From Streptomyces sp. TLI_146 (GTDB taxonomy: Bacteria; Actinomycetota; Actinomycetes; Streptomycetales; Streptomycetaceae): a stretch of 64,000 nucleotides of DNA. The notes under the pieces are model-generated. The model was not told where the DNA came from. It searched no databases and worked only from the letters and a program-made list of their open reading frames with translations. Of the stretch, positions 14,956 through 22,662 are shown piece after piece. The stretch's first letter is position 1; each line of letters opens with the position of its first letter. The position numbers and the translations under genes were made by a program. The DNA lies in the NCBI RefSeq assembly GCF_002846415.1, contig NZ_PJMX01000001.1, positions 5,828,001 through 5,892,000 on the forward strand, read 5' to 3'.

Positions 14956-17385
14956 TTGCGGATCGGACTGCTCACCGACGGCGGCTATCCGTACACGACC
15001 GGCGAGTCCAGGCTGTGGTGCGACCGGCTCGTGCGCGGGCTCGCGCGGCACGAGTTCGACATATACGCGCTGAGCCGCACGGCGGCCCAGGAGGAACGCG
15101 GCTGGGTGGCCCTGCCGCCCCAGGTCCGCCGGGTGCGCACGGCCCCGCTGTGGGCCCCGCAGGAGTGGGCGCACTCCGGTACGGGCGCGCAGCCGCCCCG
15201 CCGCCTCGGCCGCCGCGAACGGCACCGGTTCGCCACATGCTTTCGCGAACTGGCCGGAGCGATCTGCATGGCGGGACCGGGCGGGGCGGCGGACGGCGGG
15301 AGTACGTCCTCGGGACGGAACGCGGCGTCCGGCCGGGGCGGGTCGCCGACCACGGTGCCCGGGCAGCGGCCGGGCGGGAGCGGCCGCGCCTCGGACCCGG
15401 ACGCCCTGACCATCACCGACCTGACCGTCTCCTTCGACGCGCTGGCCATGGAAGGGCAGGTGGTGGTCGGCACGGCGGCTGAGGGCGGGACTTCGGGTGC
15501 CGGTGGTGGTGCCGGTGCCGGTGTTGGTGTCGGGCCCGCCGCCACGGGCGGTTGTACGCGGTTCGCCGAGGCGCTGTACGGGCTTGCCGACCTGGCCCGC
15601 GAGTGCGGCGGGCTTGGTGGCGCGCTGCGCTCCGAGACGGCCGTGCGCGTCCTGGAGGCCGCCTGCCGCACCCCCGGCGCGAGCCGCGCGGTGCAGGCCG
15701 CGCGCGTCCCCGACTACCTCGCCTTCGCCGACCTCCTGGAACGCGCCCTGCGCCCCCTCTCGCTCGACTGGTACGACGCGGCGGGCCTCGGCGACGTCGA
15801 CCTCTGCCATGCGGCCGGAGGCGGCCCCGCCGCCCTCCCGGGCCTTCTGGCCAAACGCTTCTTCGGGGTTCCGCTGCTGGTCACCGAGTACGGGGTGCAG
15901 CTGCGCGCGCAGTACCTCGCGGCGGGCGACGCGCGCGTCCCGGTCCGGGCGCTGACGGCCGCGTTCCACCGGCGGCTCGCCGCCGAGGTGTACGAGCGGG
16001 CCGCGCTCATCACCCCCGGCAACACCCACACCCGCCGCTGGCAGGAGAAGTGCGGCGCCGACCGCGCCAAGCTGCGCACGGTGTACCCGGGCATGGCCGC
16101 CGACCGCTTCCAGACGGTCGGCGAGGACACCGACGGGGGCGACCCCGGCACGCTGGTCTGGGTCGGCCGCATCGACCCGACGAAGGACCTCATCGCCCTG
16201 CTCCACGCCTTCGCCGAGGTCCGCCGCGCGGAGCCGGACGCGCGCCTGCGCATCTTCTATGCGGGCCAGGCGTCGGGGGCGGCCGCGCTGGGCACGCAGT
16301 CCCATGGGGCCGGGTCCCACGGGGTGGGGCCGTCCCTATGTCGCGAGGCGCCGGGCGGTTCGGAGTACGGGTACGGGGCGGGCCTCGGGGCCGGTTCGGA
16401 GTACGGCTCGGGATCGGCGCACGGGGCCGGACCGGCGTACGGAGCCGACGGCCCGGGATCGGGATACGGCGCCGGGTACGGGGTCGGGTCCGGGTACGGG
16501 GCCGGCCCGGGATACACCGGCGGCCCCACCTACGGCTCCGCCCAAGCATTCGGCGCCTCCTCCCTCTCGCCCGAGTCCGCCGCCTACCTCGCCCACTGCC
16601 GCGCCCTCGCGGCCCAGCTCTTCCCCGACGAGGCCGCCGACGCGCACGCGGTCGGTGACAACCCGGTCTCCTTCGAGGAGATCGGCGGGCCCGGCGCCCC
16701 GGAGCTGGCCGACGCGTACGCCAGCGGCAGCGTCGTCGTGCTCTCCAGCGTTGTCGAGGGTTTCCCCGTCAGCCTGGTCGAGGCGATGTTCTGCGGCCGG
16801 GCCACGGTCTCGACGGACGCGGGCGCGGTGGTCGAGGTCATCGGCGGCACCGGCCTCGTGGTGCCGCCGCGCAACCCGCGCGCGCTGGCCGACGCGTGCG
16901 TGACCCTGCTGCGCGACCCCGAACGCCGAGAACGGCTCGGCGCCGCCGCCCGTGCCCGCGCCCTCGAACTCTTCACCGTCGAGCAGAACCTCGCGGCATT
17001 TCGCGGCATTTACCTGGAGCTGATGTCCCACTGCCCGGTCCAGCGGGAGGCCGTGGACGAGAGCGGCGACCCGGTGCTGTTCGCCCACCCGGCCGAGGCC
17101 CACGTCCCCGGCAGCTGGGCCGCCACGACCGCCCCGTCCACGGCCGCCGGGCACGCCCCGAGCTGGGCGGACGCGGACGCGCGCGGCGGCGGTACGAGGA
17201 GTACGGGCACGGCTCGCGCGACCGCCCGGAACACCGACCCGGCCGGGCCGCCGACGACCGGCCCCGGCGCGCCCGCCGGATCCGGCCCCCGCGCGACCGG
17301 CCCCTCCCGTACGGCGCCCGGGCACTCGGTCCCGCCCGGCACCGGCCGCTCCGGCTCCGCCCACGCCGAGGAGGCGACCCGATGA
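14956..17385 (+). CDS. pelF: PelF-type family 4 glycosyltransferase with large Gly-rich insertions
   Basis: An 809-residue cytosolic GT-B enzyme. The N-terminal RIGLLTDGGYPYTTGESRLW is the DUF3492/PelF hallmark. The C-terminal half has VWVGRIDPTKDL and the nucleotide-sugar motif EGFPVSLVE (E-x7-E), followed by CGRATVSTDAGAVVEVIGG. PelF proteins polymerise the GalNAc-containing Pel polysaccharide. Typical members are near 500 residues. This one is longer because of a Gly/Ser stretch in the N-terminal domain (about 105-200), a Gly/Tyr-rich stretch inside the catalytic domain (about 438-535) and a Pro/Thr/Gly tail of about 115 residues. Translation starts at a TTG preceded by GGGAG. The stop overlaps the next gene's ATG (ATGA). 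Confidence 0.82.
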   Translation: MRIGLLTDGGYPYTTGESRLWCDRLVRGLARHEFDIYALSRTAAQEERGWVALPPQVRRVRTAPLWAPQEWAHSGTGAQPPRRLGRRERHRFATCFRELAGAICMAGPGGAADGGSTSSGRNAASGRGGSPTTVPGQRPGGSGRASDPDALTITDLTVSFDALAMEGQVVVGTAAEGGTSGAGGGAGAGVGVGPAATGGCTRFAEALYGLADLARECGGLGGALRSETAVRVLEAACRTPGASRAVQAARVPDYLAFADLLERALRPLSLDWYDAAGLGDVDLCHAAGGGPAALPGLLAKRFFGVPLLVTEYGVQLRAQYLAAGDARVPVRALTAAFHRRLAAEVYERAALITPGNTHTRRWQEKCGADRAKLRTVYPGMAADRFQTVGEDTDGGDPGTLVWVGRIDPTKDLIALLHAFAEVRRAEPDARLRIFYAGQASGAAALGTQSHGAGSHGVGPSLCREAPGGSEYGYGAGLGAGSEYGSGSAHGAGPAYGADGPGSGYGAGYGVGSGYGAGPGYTGGPTYGSAQAFGASSLSPESAAYLAHCRALAAQLFPDEAADAHAVGDNPVSFEEIGGPGAPELADAYASGSVVVLSSVVEGFPVSLVEAMFCGRATVSTDAGAVVEVIGGTGLVVPPRNPRALADACVTLLRDPERRERLGAAARARALELFTVEQNLAAFRGIYLELMSHCPVQREAVDESGDPVLFAHPAEAHVPGSWAATTAPSTAAGHAPSWADADARGGGTRSTGTARATARNTDPAGPPTTGPGAPAGSGPRATGPSRTAPGHSVPPGTGRSGSAHAEEATR

Positions 17386-18970
17386 CCCGCCCCCGACGAC
17401 CCGGCCGACGGACGGCCCCGCCGACAACGACATCCCGCGCGCCCCCGAGAGCTCGGGCGCCTGGGACATCCGCTCGGAGGCCCTGCTGGCCGACCCGGTC
17501 CCGAAGCGCCCCCCGGGCGTACGGGGCCAGCGGCTGCCGATCCCGAAGCCCAACCCGTCCTCGGCGGAGGGGAGTTCGAAGGGGGCGGGGAGCACGGTGC
17601 GCACAGAGTCCCTCAGCGCGAACTCCGCCCGCGCAGAGTCCCTGAGCGGGAACTCCACCCGCGCAGAGTCCCTCAGCCCGGACTCCGCCCGCCCCGCGGC
17701 CGGTTCGCCCTGGGAGACCCCCGCGCCCCCGGAAGACCCGCAGCCCCCGACGGCCCGTGACTCCGTCGCAGCCGAGGAGCCCATCGGGGCCGAAGAGCCT
17801 CCCCACGCCGAGGAGCCCACCGCCCCCCGGCGGTCCGCACCCCCGGACCAGCCCCCCGCCGGGGCCCCGCGGCCCCGCCCCCGTCGCGGCCCCGCCGACC
17901 CCGTGAAGGCGCTCATGCACCGGCACCGGGACCTGTGCGAGCGGGCCGTCGACCCGCTGGAGATCGCCGCCGGGCTCGAAGCGCACGGGGTGACCGACCG
18001 GACCGCCGCCCGCTTCCGGCACCGGGACGTCTTCTCGCTCGCCGAGGAGCTCTACGCGCGCGTGCCGCGCGACACCGAACCGCCGCGCCATGACCTGGAG
18101 CCCGCGCCCCAGCCCGCCGGGCGGCCGTTCCGGGTGCTGCGCGCGCTGCTGCCGGGCGCCCTGTGCGCCCTCACCGTGACGGCGAGCCGGATCACCGTCG
18201 GCGGGGCACGGCTCGCCGCGATCGCCGCCGGGGCCGCCGCCGTCGGCGCCGCCTTCGCGTACGCCGTCCGGTGCGGCCCCCTGCGGACCGGCCGCGGCGC
18301 CGGGCTGCCCTGGGCGCTCTGGCTCGCCGCGTACGCCGTCGCGGGCAACGGCCTCCTGGACGCGCTGGTCGCGGGCGGCCCGGACGGCGGCCCCGGCAGC
18401 CCCGGCGGCTGGGGCGCCGACCCGGCGGCCGCGGTCGGCCTCACCCTGGCCGTCGCCCCCGCCACCTGGTGCGCCCGCCTCTTCGCCGTACGCGCCCGGC
18501 GCGGCCTCGCCACCAGCCGCGGCCTGGAGGAGTTCACCGGCCGCTCCCGCCCCCTCCTGCTCGGCACGGTCGCCCTGTTCCTGGCCGTCCTCGCCGCGAT
18601 CCTGCTGACCGGCCGACTCGCTTACGGGCACGGCTCGTTCGCGTCCGCCGCCGCACCCGGCGCGCTGCTCTTCCTGGCGCGGCTGCTCACCCTGCACGGC
18701 TTCGCACCGGCCGCCGCCGCCGGACTGCGGGCGGCGGCCTGCGCCGAGGCGGCCGCCCTCGCCCTGGTGCTCGCCGGCCGCCTGCCGGGCTGCGGCGTCC
18801 TCGGCCGCCCGGTGACCGCCGCCGTCGAGGCGGGCGGCGCGGGAGCCGTACCGGCCGCGATCTGCGGCGCGGTCGCCCTCGCCCTGCTCGTCCGGGCCAC
18901 CGCGGTCCTCGCCCGCGCCTCGGCCCACTCCGTACCCCCACCGACCCCCGAACAGCACTACACGCATTGA
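17382..18970 (+). CDS. Polytopic membrane protein of the Pel-like block, apparent frameshift near start
   Basis: The ATG at 17382 overlaps the PelF stop and has a perfect GAGGAGG seven bases upstream, so translation should start there. In that frame, however, the product is nonsense, while good coding sequence (DNDIPRAPESSGAW and onward to the stop at 18970) lies in the frame shifted by one base and has no start codon of its own before a GTG at 17597. Adding one C to the run at 17390-17394 joins the two. The protein then has a disordered N-terminus, a conserved cytosolic block (MHRHRDLCERAVDPLEIAAG) and about eight to ten membrane segments. Its position suggests a transporter or assembly role like PelG, but sequence similarity to PelG is not evident to me. 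Confidence 0.65.
17600..17689 (+). repeat. Three tandem 30-bp repeats inside the membrane-protein gene
   Basis: Three head-to-tail 30-base units encode RTESLSANSA, RAESLSGNST and RAESLSPDSA. They lie in the disordered N-terminal region, upstream of the conserved cytosolic block, and probably arose by slippage. Confidence 0.8.
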
Positions 18971-19002
18971 CGCGCACTGATGCCCGAAGGAGAACGAGAC
19001 AC

Positions 19003-19056
19003 ATGACCGCCCTGCCCCCGGCCTCCTGCCGACCGCACGGAAAGGCCGTGCGATGA
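19003..19056 (+). CDS. 17-codon mini-ORF coupled to the epimerase gene
   Basis: A short frame, MTALPPASCRPHGKAVR, starts at an ATG with AAGGAGAA eight to ten bases upstream, the best ribosome site in this interval. Its stop overlaps the epimerase ATG in an ATGA arrangement. The epimerase itself has no independent ribosome site, so ribosomes would reach it through this mini-ORF. Whether the peptide has a function is unknown. Confidence 0.5.
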   Translation: MTALPPASCRPHGKAVR

Positions 19057-20024
19057 GGGTGCTACTGCTCGGTGCCAACGGATATCTGGGCCGTTTCGTC
19101 GCCGACCGCCTGCTCGCCGACCCGGCCGTCCAACTCACCGCGCTCGGGCGCGGCGACGACGCCGACGTCCGGTTCGACCTCGCCTCCGGCAGCCCGGGAG
19201 CCCTGACCCGCTTCCTGGACGCCGTCCACCCCGGGGTCGTGATCAACTGCGCCGGCGCCACCCGCGGCGGCGCCCGCGAACTGACCCGGCACAACACGGT
19301 CGCCGTCGCCACCGTCTGCGAGGCCCTGCGCCGCAGCGGCTGCGGCGCCCGCCTCGTCCAGCTCGGCTGCGCCTCCGAATACGGGCCCTCGCAGCCGGGG
19401 TCCTCCACGGCCGAGGACGCGGTGCCGCGCCCCGGCGGCCCGTACGGCGTGAGCAAACTCGCCGGGACCGAGCTGGTCCTCGGCTCCGGCCTGGACGCCA
19501 TCGTGCTGCGGGTCTTCTCCCCGGTCGGGCCCGGCACCCCCGCGGGTTCCCCGCTCGGCCGCCTCGCCGAGGCGATGCGCCGGGCCATGCAGTCCGGCGA
19601 CGGCGAACTCAAGCTCGCCGGGCTCGGCGTGCAGCGCGACTTCGTGGACGTCCGCGACGTCGCCCGCGCCGTGCACGCCGCCTCCCTCTCCGCCGCCCAG
19701 GGCGTCGTCAACATCGGGACCGGCCGCTCGGTGAAGCTGCGCGACGCGGCCGCCGTCCTCGCCCGGGTCGCCGGGTACGGCGGCGCGCTCCACGAGCTGG
19801 ACGCCGGACCGGGCCTGCGGCCGGGAGTCATCGGCGCCCCCCGCCCGTCCGCCGACGCCGTCCTGGAACATCTGGCGGCGTCCCCGGCCCCGTACCCCGA
19901 CGGCTGCGGCAGCTGGCAGCAGGCCGACGTCCGCACCGCGCGCGACCGGCTCGGCTGGCGGCCTCGCATCAACCTGGAGGAGTCCCTGGCGGACATCTGG
20001 ATGGAGGCGGCGTGCCGCATCTGA
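19053..20024 (+). CDS. NAD-dependent epimerase/dehydratase of the Pel-like block
   Basis: A 323-residue extended short-chain dehydrogenase. The Rossmann NAD motif LLGANGYLG begins at about residue 5, and the catalytic Tyr-Lys pair is YGVSK in GGPYGVSKLAG, followed by RVFSPVGPG and the sugar-nucleotide segment VQRDFVDVRDVARAV. These features fit a UDP-sugar C4-epimerase or dehydratase. Next to a PelF-type transferase it may supply UDP-GalNAc, as PelX does for Pel; that role is inference. It ends 13 bases inside the next gene. Confidence 0.85.
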   Translation: MRVLLLGANGYLGRFVADRLLADPAVQLTALGRGDDADVRFDLASGSPGALTRFLDAVHPGVVINCAGATRGGARELTRHNTVAVATVCEALRRSGCGARLVQLGCASEYGPSQPGSSTAEDAVPRPGGPYGVSKLAGTELVLGSGLDAIVLRVFSPVGPGTPAGSPLGRLAEAMRRAMQSGDGELKLAGLGVQRDFVDVRDVARAVHAASLSAAQGVVNIGTGRSVKLRDAAAVLARVAGYGGALHELDAGPGLRPGVIGAPRPSADAVLEHLAASPAPYPDGCGSWQQADVRTARDRLGWRPRINLEESLADIWMEAACRI

Positions 20025-20761
20025 CCACCACCGGCGCCCCGCGCGCGGCGACCTCGGGACGGCTCGGGTTCGGCGTCCCCGGCTGCGCGCACCCCCTGGT
20101 CGCCCCGGTCGAATGGGCCGAGCTGACCCGCCCGGGCACCCCGCTGCACTGGGCGGTCCTGAACGTCGCCGACGGACCGGGCACCCGGCCCGACCCGCAC
20201 TGCCTGGAGGCCGCCGGGAAGCTGCGCAACGCGGGCATCCGGGTCCTGGGCCACCTCGACACCGCGTACGGGACGCGCCCCTTCGGCGAGCAGATCTCCG
20301 ACGCGCACCGCTTCCTCGACTGGTACCGCGTCGACGGCTTCCTGCTGGACCGCTGTCCCACGGACCGGGACGCGCTGCCGGAGGTGCGGCGCACGGTGTC
20401 GACGCTCAGAGCCCTGCGCGAGGGCGCCCACCTGGTCCTCGGCCAGGGCGCCCACCCGTACCCGGGCTACGCGGAGACCGCCGACCAACTGGTCACCTTC
20501 ACCGGCCCGTGGAACGAGTACCGGTGGTCGCAAGTGGCCGAGTGGACCGCCGACTACCCGGCGGAGCGCTTCTGCCACTTCGTCCACGGGGTGCCCCGCA
20601 CCCACCTCGAGGAGGCCCTGCGGATCGCCCGCTGGCAGGGCGCGGGGACGATCTACTTCACCGACCGGGGCGACGCCGGGGGACAAATGAACCCATTCGA
20701 GACACTGCCCGGCTACTGGGACGAAATCGTCTCGCGTATCGGACCGGGTATCTCGGAATGA
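20012..20761 (+). CDS. Spherulin-4-type glycoside hydrolase-like protein
   Basis: A 249-residue protein of the spherulation-specific family 4 type, related to the Sph3 (GH135) and GH114 barrels that cut galactosamine-containing polymers. Family features are LGFGVPGCAHPLVAPVEW, NVADGPG, VLGHLDTAYGTR, WYRVDGFLLDRCP (likely catalytic Asp) and a late GAGTIYFTDR. No signal peptide is seen, which is unexpected for a polysaccharide hydrolase. It starts at a GTG with GGAGG five bases upstream and overlaps the epimerase gene by 13 bases. Its place beside PelF suggests it trims or releases the same polymer. Confidence 0.75.
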   Translation: MPHLTTTGAPRAATSGRLGFGVPGCAHPLVAPVEWAELTRPGTPLHWAVLNVADGPGTRPDPHCLEAAGKLRNAGIRVLGHLDTAYGTRPFGEQISDAHRFLDWYRVDGFLLDRCPTDRDALPEVRRTVSTLRALREGAHLVLGQGAHPYPGYAETADQLVTFTGPWNEYRWSQVAEWTADYPAERFCHFVHGVPRTHLEEALRIARWQGAGTIYFTDRGDAGGQMNPFETLPGYWDEIVSRIGPGISE

Positions 20762-20824
20762 GAAGCGGCGTGGCAGTGTTGCGGAGAGAACAACCGTACT
20801 GACATACCGACCGACGGAGTTTCC

Positions 20825-22003
20825 GTGTCGCTGCCACCCTTGGTCGAGCCGGCCGCCGAGCTCACCGTAGACGAGGTCCGCAGGTACTCGCGCCACCTGA
20901 TCATTCCCGATGTCGGGATGGACGGGCAGAAGCGGCTGAAGAACGCCAAGGTGCTCTGTGTGGGCGCCGGCGGCCTCGGCTCGCCGGCCCTCATGTACCT
21001 GGCCGCCGCCGGTGTCGGCACGCTCGGCATCGTCGAGTTCGACGAGGTCGACGAGTCGAACCTGCAGCGCCAGATCATCCACAGCCAGGCCGACATCGGC
21101 CGCTCCAAGGCCGAGTCCGCCAAGGACTCGGTCCTGGGGATCAACCCGTACGTGAACGTGGTCCTGCACGAAGAGCGGCTCGAAGCCGACAACGTGATGG
21201 ACATCTTCAGCCAGTACGACCTGATCGTCGACGGCACGGACAACTTCGCCACCCGGTACCTCGTCAACGACGCGTGCGTGCTGCTGGGCAAGCCGTACGT
21301 ATGGGGCTCGATCTACCGGTTCGACGGCCAGGCCTCGGTCTTCTGGTCCGAGTACGGCCCCTGCTACCGCTGCCTGTACCCGGAGCCCCCGCCGCCGGGC
21401 ATGGTCCCCTCCTGCGCCGAGGGCGGTGTCCTGGGCGTGCTCTGCGCGTCCATCGGCTCCATCCAGGTCACCGAGGCGATCAAGGTCCTCGCGGGCGTCG
21501 GCGAGCCGCTGGTCGGCCGACTGATGATCTACGACGCCCTGGAGATGCAGTACCGCCAGGTGAAGGTCCGCAAGGACCCCGACTGCGCGGTCTGCGGCGC
21601 GAACCCGACCGTCACCGAGCTCATCGACTACGAGGCCTTCTGCGGCGTCGTGTCCGAGGAGGCCCAGGAGGCGGCGCTCGGCTCGACGATCACTCCCCGG
21701 CAGCTCAAGGAGTGGATCGACGCCGACGAGAAGATCGAGATCATCGACGTCCGCGAGCCGAACGAGTACGAGATCGTCTCCATCCCGGGCGCCAGGCTGA
21801 TCCCGAAGAACGAGTTCCTGATGGGCAACGCCCTCCAGGACCTGCCGCAGGACAGGCGCATCGTCCTGCACTGCAAGACCGGCGTCCGGTCGGCCGAGGT
21901 GCTCGCGGTCCTGAAGTCCGCGGGCTTCGCGGACGCGGTCCACGTCGGCGGCGGCGTGATCGGCTGGGTCAACCAGATCGAGCCGGAGAAGCCCGTCTAC
22001 TGA
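20825..22003 (+). CDS. moeZ: Adenylyltransferase/sulfurtransferase MoeZ
   Basis: A 392-residue two-domain enzyme. The N-terminal ThiF/MoeB domain has the ATP-binding GAGGLGSPALMYL near residue 45 and two zinc CxxC pairs (CYRC and CAVC). The C-terminal rhodanese domain has the active loop HCKTGVRS with cysteine about 350. It adenylates and then thiocarboxylates small sulfur-carrier proteins for molybdopterin, thiamine and, in actinobacteria, several natural products and cysteine synthesis. The GTG start follows ACGGAG at six bases. Probably its own transcription unit, ended by the hairpin at 22016-22039. Confidence 0.93.
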   Translation: MSLPPLVEPAAELTVDEVRRYSRHLIIPDVGMDGQKRLKNAKVLCVGAGGLGSPALMYLAAAGVGTLGIVEFDEVDESNLQRQIIHSQADIGRSKAESAKDSVLGINPYVNVVLHEERLEADNVMDIFSQYDLIVDGTDNFATRYLVNDACVLLGKPYVWGSIYRFDGQASVFWSEYGPCYRCLYPEPPPPGMVPSCAEGGVLGVLCASIGSIQVTEAIKVLAGVGEPLVGRLMIYDALEMQYRQVKVRKDPDCAVCGANPTVTELIDYEAFCGVVSEEAQEAALGSTITPRQLKEWIDADEKIEIIDVREPNEYEIVSIPGARLIPKNEFLMGNALQDLPQDRRIVLHCKTGVRSAEVLAVLKSAGFADAVHVGGGVIGWVNQIEPEKPVY

Positions 22004-22015
22004 TACCGGTCCCGG

Positions 22016-22039
22016 CCCGTAGGACATTTGTCCTGCGGG
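22016..22039 (+). terminator. Terminator hairpin after moeZ
   Basis: A 10-bp stem with one G-T pair (CCCGTAGGAC / GTCCTGCGGG) and an ATTT loop, 12 bases past the moeZ stop. Confidence 0.55.
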
Positions 22040-22129
22040 ACCCGGGACGGTCATCTCTGCCGTGGCCGGTGCCCCCTGGGCGAAGCTCTCTGTTGTCAGC
22101 GAGAGAGCGCACGCGAAGGGGGCACTGTG

Positions 22130-22615
22130 ATGAGCACGGTGGCAGTCGAGAACCAGGTCCGCACGGCCGGAGCCGAGGTCCGCACGGAGACCGCAGCCGA
22201 CATCTCGGCGCAGGCCGGGACCACGGCGCAGCCGGAGATCAAGGGCCTGCCCACCTGGTACTTCCCGCTGGTCGGCTGCTTCGCCGGGGTCTTCGACATC
22301 GCCCGCGCCTACCCGGTGGTCTACTGGCTGATCCCGGTCGTGGCCGTCCTGAACATCGCGCTCACGCTCACCGTGCTCCGCGCCCGGATGCGCTACATGC
22401 GGGCGCTCTGGAAGAACAAGCGCACCCGCCTGCTCGCCCTCGGCCTGCTCGGCGTCCGCTTCGCTGTCCGCTTCGGCCTGAGCTTCGCCGGCCTGGCGAT
22501 GGGCGCGGCGAGCGGCAGCCTCGTCGTCGGCATCGTGATGGCGGTGCTGGGCACGGCGATGGCCTGGGGCGACCAGTGGCTGATCCTGCGCACCCTCAAG
22601 CGCGCCCAGGCCTGA
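22130..22615 (+). CDS. Small integral membrane protein
   Basis: A 161-residue protein. The first 45 residues are hydrophilic; four hydrophobic segments follow, at about 48-62 (TWYFPLVGCFAGVF), 66-85 (VVYWLIPVVAVLNIALTL), 105-125 and 130-150 (LVVGIVMAVLGTAMAW), joined by very basic loops (RARMRYMRALWKNKRTR). The ATG is preceded by GAAGGGGG; a GTG immediately before it is an alternative. No family recognised. It is convergent with the lipoprotein hydrolase at 22663. Confidence 0.7.
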   Translation: MSTVAVENQVRTAGAEVRTETAADISAQAGTTAQPEIKGLPTWYFPLVGCFAGVFDIARAYPVVYWLIPVVAVLNIALTLTVLRARMRYMRALWKNKRTRLLALGLLGVRFAVRFGLSFAGLAMGAASGSLVVGIVMAVLGTAMAWGDQWLILRTLKRAQA

Positions 22616-22662
22616 CGGCCGCCCGGCCGGACCTGAGCCCGGCCAGTCGCGGTCCGCGTCCG

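Noticed and set aside
12436-16320. Minus-strand 1294-codon frame opposite the ABC transporter
   Set aside because: It is the mirror of four well-supported genes and has no recognisable domain.
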